Positions 8,038-16,361 of a DNA stretch of 58,683 bases are shown one piece after another; the stretch's first letter is position 1, and every line of letters starts with the position of its first letter. The stretch is from Anaerolineales bacterium UBA3082 (GTDB lineage Bacteria; Chloroflexota; Anaerolineae; UBA7937). The stretch is from the NCBI GenBank assembly GCA_002366595.1, contig DFBK01000086.1, positions 43,813 to 102,495 on the forward strand, read 5' to 3'. Under the pieces are notes generated by a model. It was given only the letters and a program-made list of their open reading frames with translations. It searched no databases and was not told the origin of the DNA. Made by a program: the position numbers and the translations under genes.

Positions 8038-8156
8038 CCTACATACCTCCACAGGTCTCCCAGTGACTCGGTCGTTGGTGGGTTGCCCTCGCGGATGTGA
8101 GGGGCATGGCTAGAGCCCTGCACCTTAGCAGGGCTTCCTCTCTCATAGAGGGCCAC

Positions 8157-8345
8157 CTAACCCCAAACGCGCGATACAACTCTTCCTTCCTCTTGAACAC
8201 CTCCCTCGCCTACATCAGCGTGCTCGATCGCGGGGGACATATTCCGTAACAGCCGGGTGGCTTTCAATGGAACCAGGCCCACCGCTTCTGCATACTCCAA
8301 ATAGGTATCAATGGAGATAGTCACCACCCTCTCTTGTGCGGGCTC
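8157..8345 (-). pseudogene. 3' fragment of a GvpA/GvpJ-family gene
   Basis: The translated fragment contains RVVTISIDTYLEYAEAVGLVPL, the C-terminal half of a GvpA/J fold. It matches the gvpJ-like gene at 10424 (VAVVSVDTYLKYAEEVGLIPL). The N-terminal half is missing. The upstream boundary lies inside the last codons of the 8321-9514 gene, so a recombination event joined the tails of two genes. Confidence 0.65.
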
Positions 8346-9514
8346 CGGGGCGGAAGAGAGCGCCCCGCTCCTCCAAATGGTGAAGATATTTTGCACTCCA
8401 TAACATCTATTTCGCCACTATAGGATTGGCTTCCTGCCCCCTCTTTTCTCAGCCGGGGGCTAGTCCAGCCACAATTGTAGCACCCCTCCTCCAGCAGCCG
8501 CTTGACCGGGGCTGGACGGCCACATTGGGGGCAGGTCTCCACCTCCCCGATGACAATGCCCAGAGCCCCGGCCCATTCGGCCACCTCCTCGCCGGCGAAG
8601 AGGGCCTCGGCCGAGCCGTGGGCATTGTTGTAGGAGACAACGAGGACGGCCCGCTCCCTGATGATCCCCCCCAGGTCTCTTGTCTCCACCCTGGCCCCCG
8701 TTATCTGGGCGAGGGGGACATCCAACAGCGCCTTGCGATCCTCATTGCACCACCAAAACAGGCGTTTGTTGGTCAGATATAGCCGACCTGGCCTCCAGGT
8801 CTCCCCGATAATACCAGCAGGTGGAGCTTCATACCACATCTTCGCATCGGCGCTTATCTCCTCGCCTTCGCTGAGGAGCCTATCTACCTCTTCACCAAGC
8901 GCAGGGATGAAGGGGTTTTCCTCTAAGGGAAGCCCCAGAACCTCCATCCTCCCCTCGATGGCCTCCTTGAGTTCCCATGGCTTCTCGGCGTAGAGATAGG
9001 CCGGAAGGTCAGGGTTGAGCAGGAGATAGATCATGTCCCTCTCGACGCCTGTGAAGTGGGTCTCCCTGTTGATGGCCAAGCCCTTTATGTGTTCGAAGTA
9101 TGCCTCGAACAGCACCTCGGCCGGTTCGCTGCGAAACAGAAGCAACCTTCTGTTGGTGAGATGAAAATACCCTGGCCGCCAGGCGCGGTAGATACCTTTT
9201 CTGTACCAATGGGCTCCGTACATCCGTAGGAGGACCTCTTCGTCGGCAAGCAAGGGTGGTTCCTTCCTCTTTACATGCTTCCGTTCCCACTCGCGGGTGC
9301 GCTCATCCCAATCGCGCATTACCCCGTACTTCAGCATGGTCTCCATCCCTGCCAGAGCCGCCCTCAGGTTGATCCCGAGCAAAGGGATACCGGCTACGGA
9401 GATGATGATGTCGGCGTTAAGCACCAGCCCCTTTTCCAACACCCTGTCCAGCAGGTCTACCAGAGTGGCGTGCTTTTCTCTTGTCGGCGTCATCAGCACG
9501 CTTTGTGCTTCCAT
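8321..9514 (-). CDS. GvpA-like domain fused to two PH/GRAM-like domains and a zinc ribbon
   Basis: About 397 residues. Residues about 10-75 are a GvpA/GvpJ-like domain (LVDLLDRVLEKGLVLNAD, then GIPLLGINLRAALAGMETML). Two PH/GRAM-like beta domains follow, each marked by the YLTNKRL-type signature (FHLTNRRLLLF at about 135, LYLTNKRLFWW at about 270). A zinc ribbon CPQCGRPAP...GCYNCGW lies near 335-360. The extreme C-terminus (after RLRKEG) looks unrelated and runs into a GvpJ fragment. ATG at 9514 is chosen because the paralog at 14082 starts at the same position. It could act as a minor shell or nucleation protein that carries its own adaptor domains. This domain combination is not one I recognise. 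Confidence 0.8.
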   Translation of the reverse strand: MEAQSVLMTPTREKHATLVDLLDRVLEKGLVLNADIIISVAGIPLLGINLRAALAGMETMLKYGVMRDWDERTREWERKHVKRKEPPLLADEEVLLRMYGAHWYRKGIYRAWRPGYFHLTNRRLLLFRSEPAEVLFEAYFEHIKGLAINRETHFTGVERDMIYLLLNPDLPAYLYAEKPWELKEAIEGRMEVLGLPLEENPFIPALGEEVDRLLSEGEEISADAKMWYEAPPAGIIGETWRPGRLYLTNKRLFWWCNEDRKALLDVPLAQITGARVETRDLGGIIRERAVLVVSYNNAHGSAEALFAGEEVAEWAGALGIVIGEVETCPQCGRPAPVKRLLEEGCYNCGWTSPRLRKEGAGSQSYSGEIDVMECKISSPFGGAGRSLPPRSPHKRGW

Positions 9515-9518
9515 AGCC

Positions 9519-9815
9519 TCACTTCTTCGCGGGAAGGGGCACGACCCCCTTCCCCAAGCAATTGGCGCAGGACATCCACTTGCCAGGAACACGGCCGGTT
9601 CCTCGGCAAGCGGGGCAAGTCATGTAGGGCGTTCTGATCAAGGCCCATCCCCTCCCGCCGCAAACGCCACATTTAGCCTTAGAGGGTGGATGGCCAAAGG
9701 GGTAGGTGCCCCGCCCTCGGCAAAAGGGGCACGCTACCCTCACTATCTCCCCCAGCTTTGCGGAACGACCTTCTCTCTTATCTATCCCTCGCGCCTCTGA
9801 GTAGTCCAGCAGCAT
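9519..9815 (-). CDS. Small DnaJ-type zinc-finger protein
   Basis: A 98-residue protein built from four CxxCxGxG-like repeats (CPFCRGRG, CGVCGGRG, CPACRGTG, CANCLGKG), i.e. an isolated DnaJ Cys-rich domain expected to bind two zinc ions. It ends 4 bp before the GvpA-PH fusion start, so the two are cotranscribed. Likely a holdase-like accessory factor for the hydrophobic GvpA-type proteins (inference). Confidence 0.75.
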   Translation of the reverse strand: MLLDYSEARGIDKREGRSAKLGEIVRVACPFCRGRGTYPFGHPPSKAKCGVCGGRGWALIRTPYMTCPACRGTGRVPGKWMSCANCLGKGVVPLPAKK

Positions 9816-9846
9816 CAGAACCTCGAAGACCAGCTCTTGCCCATGA

Positions 9847-10065
9847 TCAGGCAGGATAGTAAAGCTCGTCCTTCCTCTTGATTTTGCCCGCTTCCACCAG
9901 GGCTCGCAGTACCCTTTCGACTTCGTTCTGTGATAGGCCCAAGAGGGCCTCTACATCCTCGGCCTTTACGCCCGGGAAGTTGACGATGTAGGCCGACGCC
10001 CTTTCGGCCACCGAAGCGGTCTGACGCGATCTGGGCTGTGCAGGTGTTCTAACTTGGCCCCTCAT
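9847..10065 (-). CDS. Winged-helix-like module protein (split partner of 10062-10394)
   Basis: The 72-residue product is the module found at the C-terminus of the 7465 and 14416 proteins: FPGVKAEDVEALLGLSQNEVE, ALVEAGKIKRK, and the ending LYYPA. It starts within the stop of the upstream zinc-finger gene (ATGA overlap), so the fused architecture seen elsewhere is here divided into two coupled genes. The pattern of helix, helix, recognition-like helix and short wing suggests protein or nucleic acid binding. Confidence 0.65.
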   Translation of the reverse strand: MRGQVRTPAQPRSRQTASVAERASAYIVNFPGVKAEDVEALLGLSQNEVERVLRALVEAGKIKRKDELYYPA

Positions 10066-10394
10066 GCCCGCGCCCGTGGTGTCGACCTCGCCGCTCGCAC
10101 CGACAGCCCTGGCCTACCGATAGGTTCCCTGACCGTTATCACACCTTTGCCTTTGCAAGCAGTGCAGGTCAGCCTGCGGCCAGGCTCCTTACCTGTCCCC
10201 CCACAATCGGGACAGGGCACATAGGGGACCATCACGCGATTGTATCCCTTGCCGCCACAAACGGAGCAGTTCGACTCGGGACCTGGAAGACCAAACGGGT
10301 CAACGCCCCGCCCTCCGCAATAGGCGCATCTGACATCCACCTTTCCCCTTGGCTCTCCGGAGGGGTGTTTGAACCTAGCTTCGCTATACACCAT
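10062..10394 (-). CDS. Small DnaJ-type zinc-finger protein
   Basis: The 110 residues contain four CxxCxGxG-type repeats (CAYCGGRG, CSVCGGKG, CPDCGGTG, CTACKGKG) and an Arg-rich tail. It is closely similar to the N-terminal half of the 7465 protein. Its stop codon overlaps the start of 9847-10065 (ATGA), so the pair reproduces the fused paralog as two translationally coupled proteins or through ribosomal frameshifting. Confidence 0.75.
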   Translation of the reverse strand: MVYSEARFKHPSGEPRGKVDVRCAYCGGRGVDPFGLPGPESNCSVCGGKGYNRVMVPYVPCPDCGGTGKEPGRRLTCTACKGKGVITVREPIGRPGLSVRAARSTPRARA

Positions 10395-10423
10395 CTCTCA
10401 CGCCCACCTGAAATCGAACTCTA

Positions 10424-10702
10424 TCACGCCCAAGGGGGCAACTCTGTTATCTCGCGTCCCCGCGCAACGTATTCTGTCACATGATGGGGCCTCTCCAGCG
10501 GGATCAGGCCCACCTCCTCAGCGTACTTGAGGTAAGTGTCGACCGAGACGACCGCCACCCTCTCTTCCAGGACGAGGATCTGAATGCCCAGGATAAGCGA
10601 GACCAGGACATCTTTCCTGCGCTCAATGACGATTCCCTTGTCCAAGATGCGGTCCATGACCTCCACCAGGCTCCATGAGGCGGGTATCCTCTCTACCGAC
10701 AC
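10424..10702 (-). CDS. gvpJ: GvpA-family minor gas vesicle protein (GvpJ-like)
   Basis: A 92-residue GvpA-fold protein: LVEVMDRILDKGIVIERRKDV, then SLILGIQILVLEERVAVVSVDTYLKYAEEV, and a C-terminal extension (HHVTEYVARGREITELPPWA) longer than in the major shell protein. The extension and divergence from gvpA1/gvpA2 fit the GvpJ/GvpM type, thought to take part in shell nucleation. GTG start with GGAGGT 9 nt upstream; 7 bp after the gvpF/L gene. Confidence 0.85.
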   Translation of the reverse strand: MSVERIPASWSLVEVMDRILDKGIVIERRKDVLVSLILGIQILVLEERVAVVSVDTYLKYAEEVGLIPLERPHHVTEYVARGREITELPPWA

Positions 10703-10709
10703 TCCACCC

Positions 10710-11531
10710 TCACCTCCGCTTTTCAGTTTCGTCTCCGATGGCCGCTATCTTGGCCGCGAAGGTGTAGGGGGGCCAGGGGCCCGTGAAGCGAATCTCCACC
10801 CCCTCCTCGGCTTGGATCTCCGTCAATACTTCCCCTAGAGCCCTGACCCGGTCCTTTTTCACCAAGAGAGATAAATTCATGATCATTTGCCTATTCTTAT
10901 CTCTCTTGACCTTACTCACCTCAATGTCCTCGGCATAAGCCCTCAGCCTCTCATAATAATCCCTGTAATCCCTACCGGCCTTCGCCTCCATCTCCTTCTT
11001 TACCGCATCCTCTATCTTATGCTGATAGAAGTAGGCCATGCCCTTGGACTTGGTGGTCATCTCGGCCACCAGTTTCCTAATCGCTTCATTCTCCTCGGCG
11101 ATCCGCCGGGTGATGACCTTGGGGTCCCAGAAGATCTGAACGCCCAGTTCGACCTTGTCCCTGAACTCGTCCAATGCCATTTTAAGAGCCTCATACTCGT
11201 CTTCCAGCCACTTGCGAACGTTATCGTCGGCGCTCCTCTCCTCATCGGGCCTGACTATGACATCGAAGCTCATGGGAAGGATCGAGCCAGCCTCCTCCCA
11301 GGCGGCGTCCACTACATCGCTGTGGGTGGCCACCATCTCCTTCACCGTCGCCTCGTCCCCCTGGTACGGCTCGGGAGGGCAGTCATGGACAACGGCGCTA
11401 ATCTCCTTGTAAGATATGGTGTAGACCGTATTGCCCTCGATTCCAATGGGGCTGAAGTTGTCTTTATCTATGTAAGGGATTACGGCATAGATGTATCTGG
11501 CCTCCGGGGCCTTCTCCTCCAGGTTTGCCAT
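10710..11531 (-). CDS. gvpF: Gas vesicle protein GvpF/GvpL family
   Basis: About 273 residues with the two-part GvpF/L fold: the N-terminal segment ARYIYAVIPYID...ISAVVHDCPPEPY, the conserved ILPMSFDVIV, then a helical middle and the final GEVLTEIQAEEGVEIRFTGPWPPYTFA. The phrase 'TGPWPPYTFA' is the family hallmark. GvpF binds GvpA and assists nucleation. ATG at 11531 has GGAGGTG upstream. Three members of this family occur in the locus, so their roles may be divided. Confidence 0.92.
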   Translation of the reverse strand: MANLEEKAPEARYIYAVIPYIDKDNFSPIGIEGNTVYTISYKEISAVVHDCPPEPYQGDEATVKEMVATHSDVVDAAWEEAGSILPMSFDVIVRPDEERSADDNVRKWLEDEYEALKMALDEFRDKVELGVQIFWDPKVITRRIAEENEAIRKLVAEMTTKSKGMAYFYQHKIEDAVKKEMEAKAGRDYRDYYERLRAYAEDIEVSKVKRDKNRQMIMNLSLLVKKDRVRALGEVLTEIQAEEGVEIRFTGPWPPYTFAAKIAAIGDETEKRR

Positions 11532-11536
11532 CCTTG

Positions 11537-12889
11537 TCACCTCCTCTTTTTCTCAAACCTGATCTGCAATATACCCTTGTTATACCTGGTGGTGAGCTGT
11601 TCGGCGTCAACCTCGGGGGGAAGAGTTACCTCTTCGTGGTATTTGCGCTCTTGGGCATCGGCGGCCACGGTGAGCTTGTTCCCCTTCGCACTTACTCGGA
11701 TGTCTTCCTCTTGAACGCCGGCCAGTTCCATAATGACCATGACATGGTCACCCTCGTCGAAGATGTCTATCAACCTCCCTTCCTCGGCCGGGCGCCTTTC
11801 CGCCTCTTGGCTCAGCCACCAACTATACAGGACATTCTCCCCGGTCACATAATCCATCCTCGATTGCTCGAAGACCAAGAGCGGCACGCCCAGCATCTTG
11901 CGAGCCATCGGATTGATCACCTCTTTGATGCGGGTTAACACGTTCATGTGAGACGATTCGCCCAACAATTGTCGTAGCTCCTCGAGCTTGGCGTGCCTAT
12001 TCTCCCACAGGTACCAAATGATCTCCCTGCTTGCCGGGTCCAGGGCCTGAGCGACCTTGGCTACATGTTCTTCCTCGATCCTCTCAGGGAAGTCTCCATG
12101 ACCCTCGGCCAGTATCTCCTTCACCCGATCCCGGCGTGCCTGAGCGATGTCGCTCACCCACCAGGGCGTAGTGCCCTCAAAATCCTGGATCGTGGTTTCG
12201 CCACGGATGCTCGCAGGTGCCCTATCCAGCGCGCGGTCAAGCCCCGCCTTAATTACCTCCCCCCTCTCGCCCAGGGGTATCTTTCCCTGGATACGATCTC
12301 GGCGTGCCTGGTCAAGATCTCCCTTCTTCGTTCTGCCACTCCGAACCTCGCTTCCTTCCTCGGCCTCGAGTTCGGCCAATAGCTCTCCAAGTTGGACGTG
12401 GTTCCAGTGCGGTTGAGCAGAGTCGACATGGGCCCGAGTGGGAATCCTCCTTTGCCCGGCATGGATCTGATCCCATATCTCATGGACACGATCCCGTCGC
12501 GCCTGAGCAACATCGCTCTCCGTCAGCACGCCCTGCACCTTTAGCACCACCTCTTTCTCCAAAAGGAGTTCGGCGATCCTTTCGCGCCAGGAATGTAAGT
12601 GGGCAGTGATGATGGTGGCCTCCCGAGGCCGGCCGCTGGCTCCATCCCGGTAGGAGAGGAGCATGCAGGTTTTGGTAGCCAAGATGAAGGGCCTTTTGTA
12701 GAAACCCACGGCGGTGATCTTCTCAAGTGGGACGTTGAGTATTAGCCTTTTCACCTGGCGAAAGAGCAATCTCTTATTGGTGAGATAGAGGTGTCCAAGT
12801 TTCCAGGAGCGCCTTGAGAGATGCGCACCTTGTTGGTATAGGATAATTCGCTCACCCTCGCCCAGTGGAAGTTCGGACGCTCGGCTCAT
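11537..12889 (-). CDS. PH/GRAM-like domain - ARR-repeat linker - Hsp20 fusion protein
   Basis: About 450 residues. An N-terminal PH/GRAM-like domain (about 5-105, LYLTNKRLLFRQ) is followed by a linker with three short helices of the form QARRDR(V/I), a helical winged-helix-like region (REIIWYLWENRHAKLEELRQLL, about 265-290), and a C-terminal small heat shock (alpha-crystallin) domain (about 345-450; VIMELAGVQEEDIRV, ending YNKGILQIRFEKK). The ARR motif recurs in the 16903 protein (EARRARVKEIVDEIH), suggesting shared docking helices. The start overlaps the gvpK stop closely. Likely a holdase adaptor in vesicle assembly (inference). Confidence 0.8.
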   Translation of the reverse strand: MSRASELPLGEGERIILYQQGAHLSRRSWKLGHLYLTNKRLLFRQVKRLILNVPLEKITAVGFYKRPFILATKTCMLLSYRDGASGRPREATIITAHLHSWRERIAELLLEKEVVLKVQGVLTESDVAQARRDRVHEIWDQIHAGQRRIPTRAHVDSAQPHWNHVQLGELLAELEAEEGSEVRSGRTKKGDLDQARRDRIQGKIPLGERGEVIKAGLDRALDRAPASIRGETTIQDFEGTTPWWVSDIAQARRDRVKEILAEGHGDFPERIEEEHVAKVAQALDPASREIIWYLWENRHAKLEELRQLLGESSHMNVLTRIKEVINPMARKMLGVPLLVFEQSRMDYVTGENVLYSWWLSQEAERRPAEEGRLIDIFDEGDHVMVIMELAGVQEEDIRVSAKGNKLTVAADAQERKYHEEVTLPPEVDAEQLTTRYNKGILQIRFEKKRR

Positions 12890-12891
12890 TA

Positions 12892-13224
12892 TCACCTCAT
12901 CACCTGCTTGTCATACTCCTCCGCCCACCGGTCGGGGTTTAACATCTTGTCCAAGACTTCATCCACGATGTCGTCCAGGCCGTCCCTCACATTCTGAACG
13001 GTGTCAGTTATGCCGTGCTCTGTCTTTATCTGATCGAGAGCGATGTCGAGATCCATCAGGGCTTCTCCTAGCCTTTCTATCTCATCCTCAGTCAGGCTTC
13101 CCCCATCCATCCGTTTGAAGGCCTGTAGGCGAAGGGCATCTCTTATTATCTCCACTAGGGCGATGACCAATCCTAGAATTCCGTGCTTGAAATTGTCTTC
13201 ATCGAGGTCGACTATACCGGCCAC
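12892..13224 (-). CDS. gvpK: Gas vesicle protein GvpK
   Basis: The 110-residue protein matches GvpK: HGILGLVIALVEIIRDALRL, then LTEDEIERLGEALMDLD, the family's core helices. GvpK is required for vesicle formation and has been linked to segregation or clustering in some bacteria. GTG start with AGGGAG upstream. It is immediately followed by the PH-Hsp20 fusion gene. Confidence 0.93.
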   Translation of the reverse strand: MAGIVDLDEDNFKHGILGLVIALVEIIRDALRLQAFKRMDGGSLTEDEIERLGEALMDLDIALDQIKTEHGITDTVQNVRDGLDDIVDEVLDKMLNPDRWAEEYDKQVMR

Positions 13225-13245
13225 AATCTCCCTTTCCTGCTCGAT

Positions 13246-14082
13246 CTACCTCACCAATGGGGGCGAGGCTTCGTTCTTCTCTCTCTGACGGGGGCTCACC
13301 CAGCCACAGTTAGGGCATCCTTTCTCTAGCAACTGTTGGGTAGGAGCAGGGCACTCACCGCGAGGACAGGTCTCCATCTCCTCGGCGATGGGGCGGGGAC
13401 TTGATACCACATCTTGGCCTCAGCGGTTATTTCCTTTTCCCTAAGGAGCCTATCTATCTCCGCATCGAGGGGAGAAAGCACAGAGTTCTCATCCAAGGGA
13501 AGGCCTAACACTTCCCTTCTCGCCCGAATGGCCTCTTGAAGTTCCCTTGGCTTTTCGGTGTAGAGATAGGCCAGCCTTTCAGGGTTGAGAGCCAAATAGA
13601 TCATGTCCCTCTCGATGCCCGTGAAGTGAGTTTCTCTCTTGATGGCCAAGCCTTTGGATCTTCTCCAAGGCAGTTTCAAGGAGCATCTCCCCAGGCTCGC
13701 GGCGAAGCAAAAACAGCCTCTTGTTGGTGAGGTAGAGATGTCCAGGTTGCCAAGTGCGATAGATACCATTGCTATGCCAATGGGCCCCATACATCCGTAA
13801 GAATATCTCCTCTTCAGCCAACAAGAGCGGTTCCCTCTTTTTGATATGTTCCCGCTCCCATTCGCGGGTGCGCTCGTCCCACTCCCGCATCAGCCCGTAC
13901 TTCAGCATGGTCTCCATCCCTGCCAGAGCCGCTCTGAGGTTAACCCCTAATAAGGGGATGCAGACTACGGAGATGATGATGTCGGCGTTGAGCACCAGCC
14001 CTTTCTCCAGGACCCTATCAAGGAGGTCTATCAAAGTAGCCTTGCGGTATCTGGATGGTAGTAGAACAGGTTTTGCTTCCAA
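13246..14082 (-). pseudogene. Degenerate copy of the GvpA-PH-zinc ribbon gene
   Basis: From a TTG start at 14082 the frame encodes the same GvpA-like domain and first PH/GRAM domain as the 8321-9514 gene. An extra base near 13652 then shifts the frame. Homology resumes (ETHFTGIERDMIYLALNP) and a second disruption follows near 13390, where the second PH domain is deleted. Only the zinc ribbon (ECPAPTQQLLEKGCPNCGW) survives, in a third frame, before a TAG at 13246-13248. At least two frame changes plus a deletion make it a pseudogene, although the first about 140 residues could still be made. Confidence 0.8.
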
Positions 14083-14101
14083 TGTTTCCCCTTGAAGGAA
14101 T

Positions 14102-14446
14102 CTATTCCTGCGATGGCCAGAGTGCCGCCAGTTGCCTCTCCCATTCCTCCCTGCCTGCTTTGTTTTCCGCCCGATACTCAGCGATGAGGCTCCTAACCTC
14201 GGCTTTGATTCTGGCTAGCTCTCTTTGGCGTGCGTCATGATCATCTTTGAATTGAGCCCTAAGTTCACTGATCTCCGCCTCACGGGCGATGCGATCGGCT
14301 TGGATGCGGAATATGACCTCACGAAGGTGTTCCTCGGCGCGGGCAATCCTCGCCTTCCGAATCCGAGCCACCTGCTCAGTCAACTCCGGCTTTCCTAGAT
14401 CCACTGCTGCTTCGGCTAGGATTCGCAACTCCCGGTCCTTGAGCAT
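14102..14446 (-). CDS. Coiled-coil protein of the gas vesicle locus
   Basis: About 114 residues, nearly all charged helix (VARIRKARIARAEEHLREV, FRIQADRIAREAEISEL, then DARQRELARIKAEVRSLI). ATG at 14446 has GAGGAG upstream and overlaps the end of the zinc-finger gene. It has no enzymatic motif. Its helical texture is similar to the GvpC-like repeat protein (27641), so it might bind the vesicle surface or bridge chaperones; this is a guess. Confidence 0.6.
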   Translation of the reverse strand: MLKDRELRILAEAAVDLGKPELTEQVARIRKARIARAEEHLREVIFRIQADRIAREAEISELRAQFKDDHDARQRELARIKAEVRSLIAEYRAENKAGREEWERQLAALWPSQE

Positions 14447-15474
14447 GAGCGGTCTCCTCTCATCTTGACCCCTGGGGCACACTCTGGAGTTCCAAGGCTA
14501 TCATCCCCTTGATCCCTCAGGACACCCCTGGCAAGCAACTCTTCATCCTCAGTTGGAGTAGATGCAGGGTAATAGAGTTCCCCGTTCAGACGAAGTTTGC
14601 CCTTCTTCACCAAGCCTTGCAGCGTCTCCTGGGCCTCAACCTTCGACAGGCCGAAGAGTATCTCGACATCTGCACAGTTGACGCCCGGCCCAATCAGGAT
14701 GTAGCCCGGCACCCTCTCCTCCAACGGATGGGGAGGACCCGAAATGGGCATAGGCTCCGCAGGCGCTTGCTCTTCGGTGGGCTCGGATTCGGCCTCGGGC
14801 GAAGCATGCTTCGCCGCTTCGGATGCTCGCGATCCTGCTGATGCCGCCCTGGTATCCAACCAATCCGCTACTCCCGTCCCCTGACAAAGTGGGCAAAGGG
14901 GCCGTGCTCTCCCTCTACAAGGTGGCGGCAAACCTTTCCTCCTTCTCTCCCTAAGATCCACGAGGGACAATCCTTCCTCCGGCTCTAAACCGCTTCCCCC
15001 GCAGTGCGGGCAGGCGTTCGGCTTCCTTCTCACGGTCAAGTAGCCAGTGCCCTTGCACTTGATACAGGTTAGCGCCGTTCCCGGGACGCCTCCACTTCCA
15101 CCACAGCGGTCGCATTTCTCGTAGGGGGCCCTCACTCGAACTTGGCCCCTTCCCCAGCAGACAGGACAGTTCGCGCCTCGGAGAGTACCATTACCGCCAC
15201 AATAGCCGCAATCCAGTTCTACCATCTCCGGCAGGTCAGCGGGCTCTCCCTTTCCAAGATCGGCCCGCAATTGGGCCATGAATTCCTTAACCTCTTCCTT
15301 CCGAGCAGCATTTTCCGCTGCCCATCGAGACCTGGACTCACCGAGTTCCTGCCTCAACCCGGCCATGAGTTCCCTGGCCTCCGTCTTCCAAGGGGGAACG
15401 GACTCCTCTCCCCTCGAAGACGTGTGGCGCTTTAGGGATCGGGCCACGAAACCTATCCTTCCCTCTTCCCTCAT
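14416..15474 (-). CDS. Large DnaJ-type zinc-finger protein with winged-helix-like module
   Basis: About 352 residues: an N-terminal helical region with two similar segments (ARELMAGLRQELGESRSRW and VKEFMAQLRADLGKG), six Cys-rich repeats (CGYCGGNG, CPVCWGRG, CDRCGGSG, CIKCKGTG, CPHCGGSG, CPLCQGTG), an Ala/Glu/Pro-rich linker, and the module ILIGPGVNCADVEILFGLSKVE...LYYPA. It is the largest of the Cys-rich family here, with six rather than four repeats. No J-domain is present. The stop lies beyond the start of the next gene. Confidence 0.75.
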   Translation of the reverse strand: MREEGRIGFVARSLKRHTSSRGEESVPPWKTEARELMAGLRQELGESRSRWAAENAARKEEVKEFMAQLRADLGKGEPADLPEMVELDCGYCGGNGTLRGANCPVCWGRGQVRVRAPYEKCDRCGGSGGVPGTALTCIKCKGTGYLTVRRKPNACPHCGGSGLEPEEGLSLVDLRERRRKGLPPPCRGRARPLCPLCQGTGVADWLDTRAASAGSRASEAAKHASPEAESEPTEEQAPAEPMPISGPPHPLEERVPGYILIGPGVNCADVEILFGLSKVEAQETLQGLVKKGKLRLNGELYYPASTPTEDEELLARGVLRDQGDDSLGTPECAPGVKMRGDRSCSRTGSCES

Positions 15475-15476
15475 CG

Positions 15477-15905
15477 TCAAACATCTCCCATCTGGTCGAT
15501 CTCAAACTCCAGCTCTCGCTTAAGCCGCTCCTCTAGCCCCCTCTCTGCCTGTTTCCGCCTCAACCGCTCCCTCTCTTCTCTCGTCGGCCCAAAATCCGAT
15601 TCCAGCGCAATCGGCTTGAAGCCACAGACGTAACAGCCCTTCTCCAGTAACTGTTTGGTCACATTCATAGTTCCGCACTGGGTGCACCTCGTCCAATACG
15701 GCCGCTTCCTCTCTTGAGCCTCCGGTTTGGTGGCCTCATCGCCAGGCCTCCAGCCGCAGAGGTAGCAACCCCTCTTCTTGAGTTCCTTCTTCATCACCAG
15801 GCGGCCGCACTGCGGACATCTCGCCTTTAAGCGCCTCGCTTCCTTCTCCGCGTCCTGGGCGAAGTCCTTGATGCTCTCCAGGATTCTCTTCGCTATTACT
15901 GGCAT
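15477..15905 (-). CDS. Double zinc-ribbon protein
   Basis: A 142-residue protein with two CxxC...CxxC ribbons: CPQCGRLV...GCYLCGW and CTQCGTMN...GCYVCGF, separated by about 30 residues, then a charged helical tail. The ribbons match those fused to GvpA-like domains at 8321 and 16362, so they are a recurrent module of this locus. Strong ribosome site (GGAGGGAG). Function unknown; probably a protein-interaction adaptor. Confidence 0.7.
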   Translation of the reverse strand: MPVIAKRILESIKDFAQDAEKEARRLKARCPQCGRLVMKKELKKRGCYLCGWRPGDEATKPEAQERKRPYWTRCTQCGTMNVTKQLLEKGCYVCGFKPIALESDFGPTREERERLRRKQAERGLEERLKRELEFEIDQMGDV

Positions 15906-15944
15906 ATCGCTCCCTCCATCTAAGGCCGGCAGAGCCGTCGGCCC

Positions 15945-16283
15945 CTACTCTACATCTGTGGGCTTCCGCCCACAGATGTAGCAGCCCTTTTCCCTTAACT
16001 CTTTTGCCACCACTACGGCCCCACAGTTAGAGCATTTCGTCCTGTAAGGATTGTTCCTCCTGTTTTCCCTCTCCCCCCTCCTCTGCCTCGCCAGTTTGGC
16101 TATCTCCTCTCCGGGCGTGCCGCAGAGATAGCAGCCTCCCCTCCTTTTAACCTCGGCTTTCTCCACGAAGCCGCGGCAGTAGAGGCACTGCACATAGGCT
16201 GGATCCCCCCTCATCTCATCTTCTTCGTCTGCAGCATCCCTGACGATGTCCATCAGAATCCAAAAGGGCTCCATAAATAGCAT
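15945..16283 (-). CDS. Double zinc-ribbon protein
   Basis: A 112-residue protein with two ribbons (CLYCRGFV...GCYLCG and CSNCGAVV...GCYICG). The spacing 'K.ELREKGC' between Cys pairs is the same as in the 15477 protein. The N-terminus (MLFMEPFWILMDIVRDA) is short and hydrophobic but not a clear membrane anchor. It may start at Met4. Adjacent to other zinc-ribbon genes on the same strand. Confidence 0.65.
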   Translation of the reverse strand: MLFMEPFWILMDIVRDAADEEDEMRGDPAYVQCLYCRGFVEKAEVKRRGGCYLCGTPGEEIAKLARQRRGERENRRNNPYRTKCSNCGAVVVAKELREKGCYICGRKPTDVE

Positions 16284-16361
16284 CTCATCGCCTCTTGCTC
16301 ACGAACATAGGAGCCTTGGCAAAGGCTCTCACTGACATCTGGCTGGCGATGCTGCTTCTTT

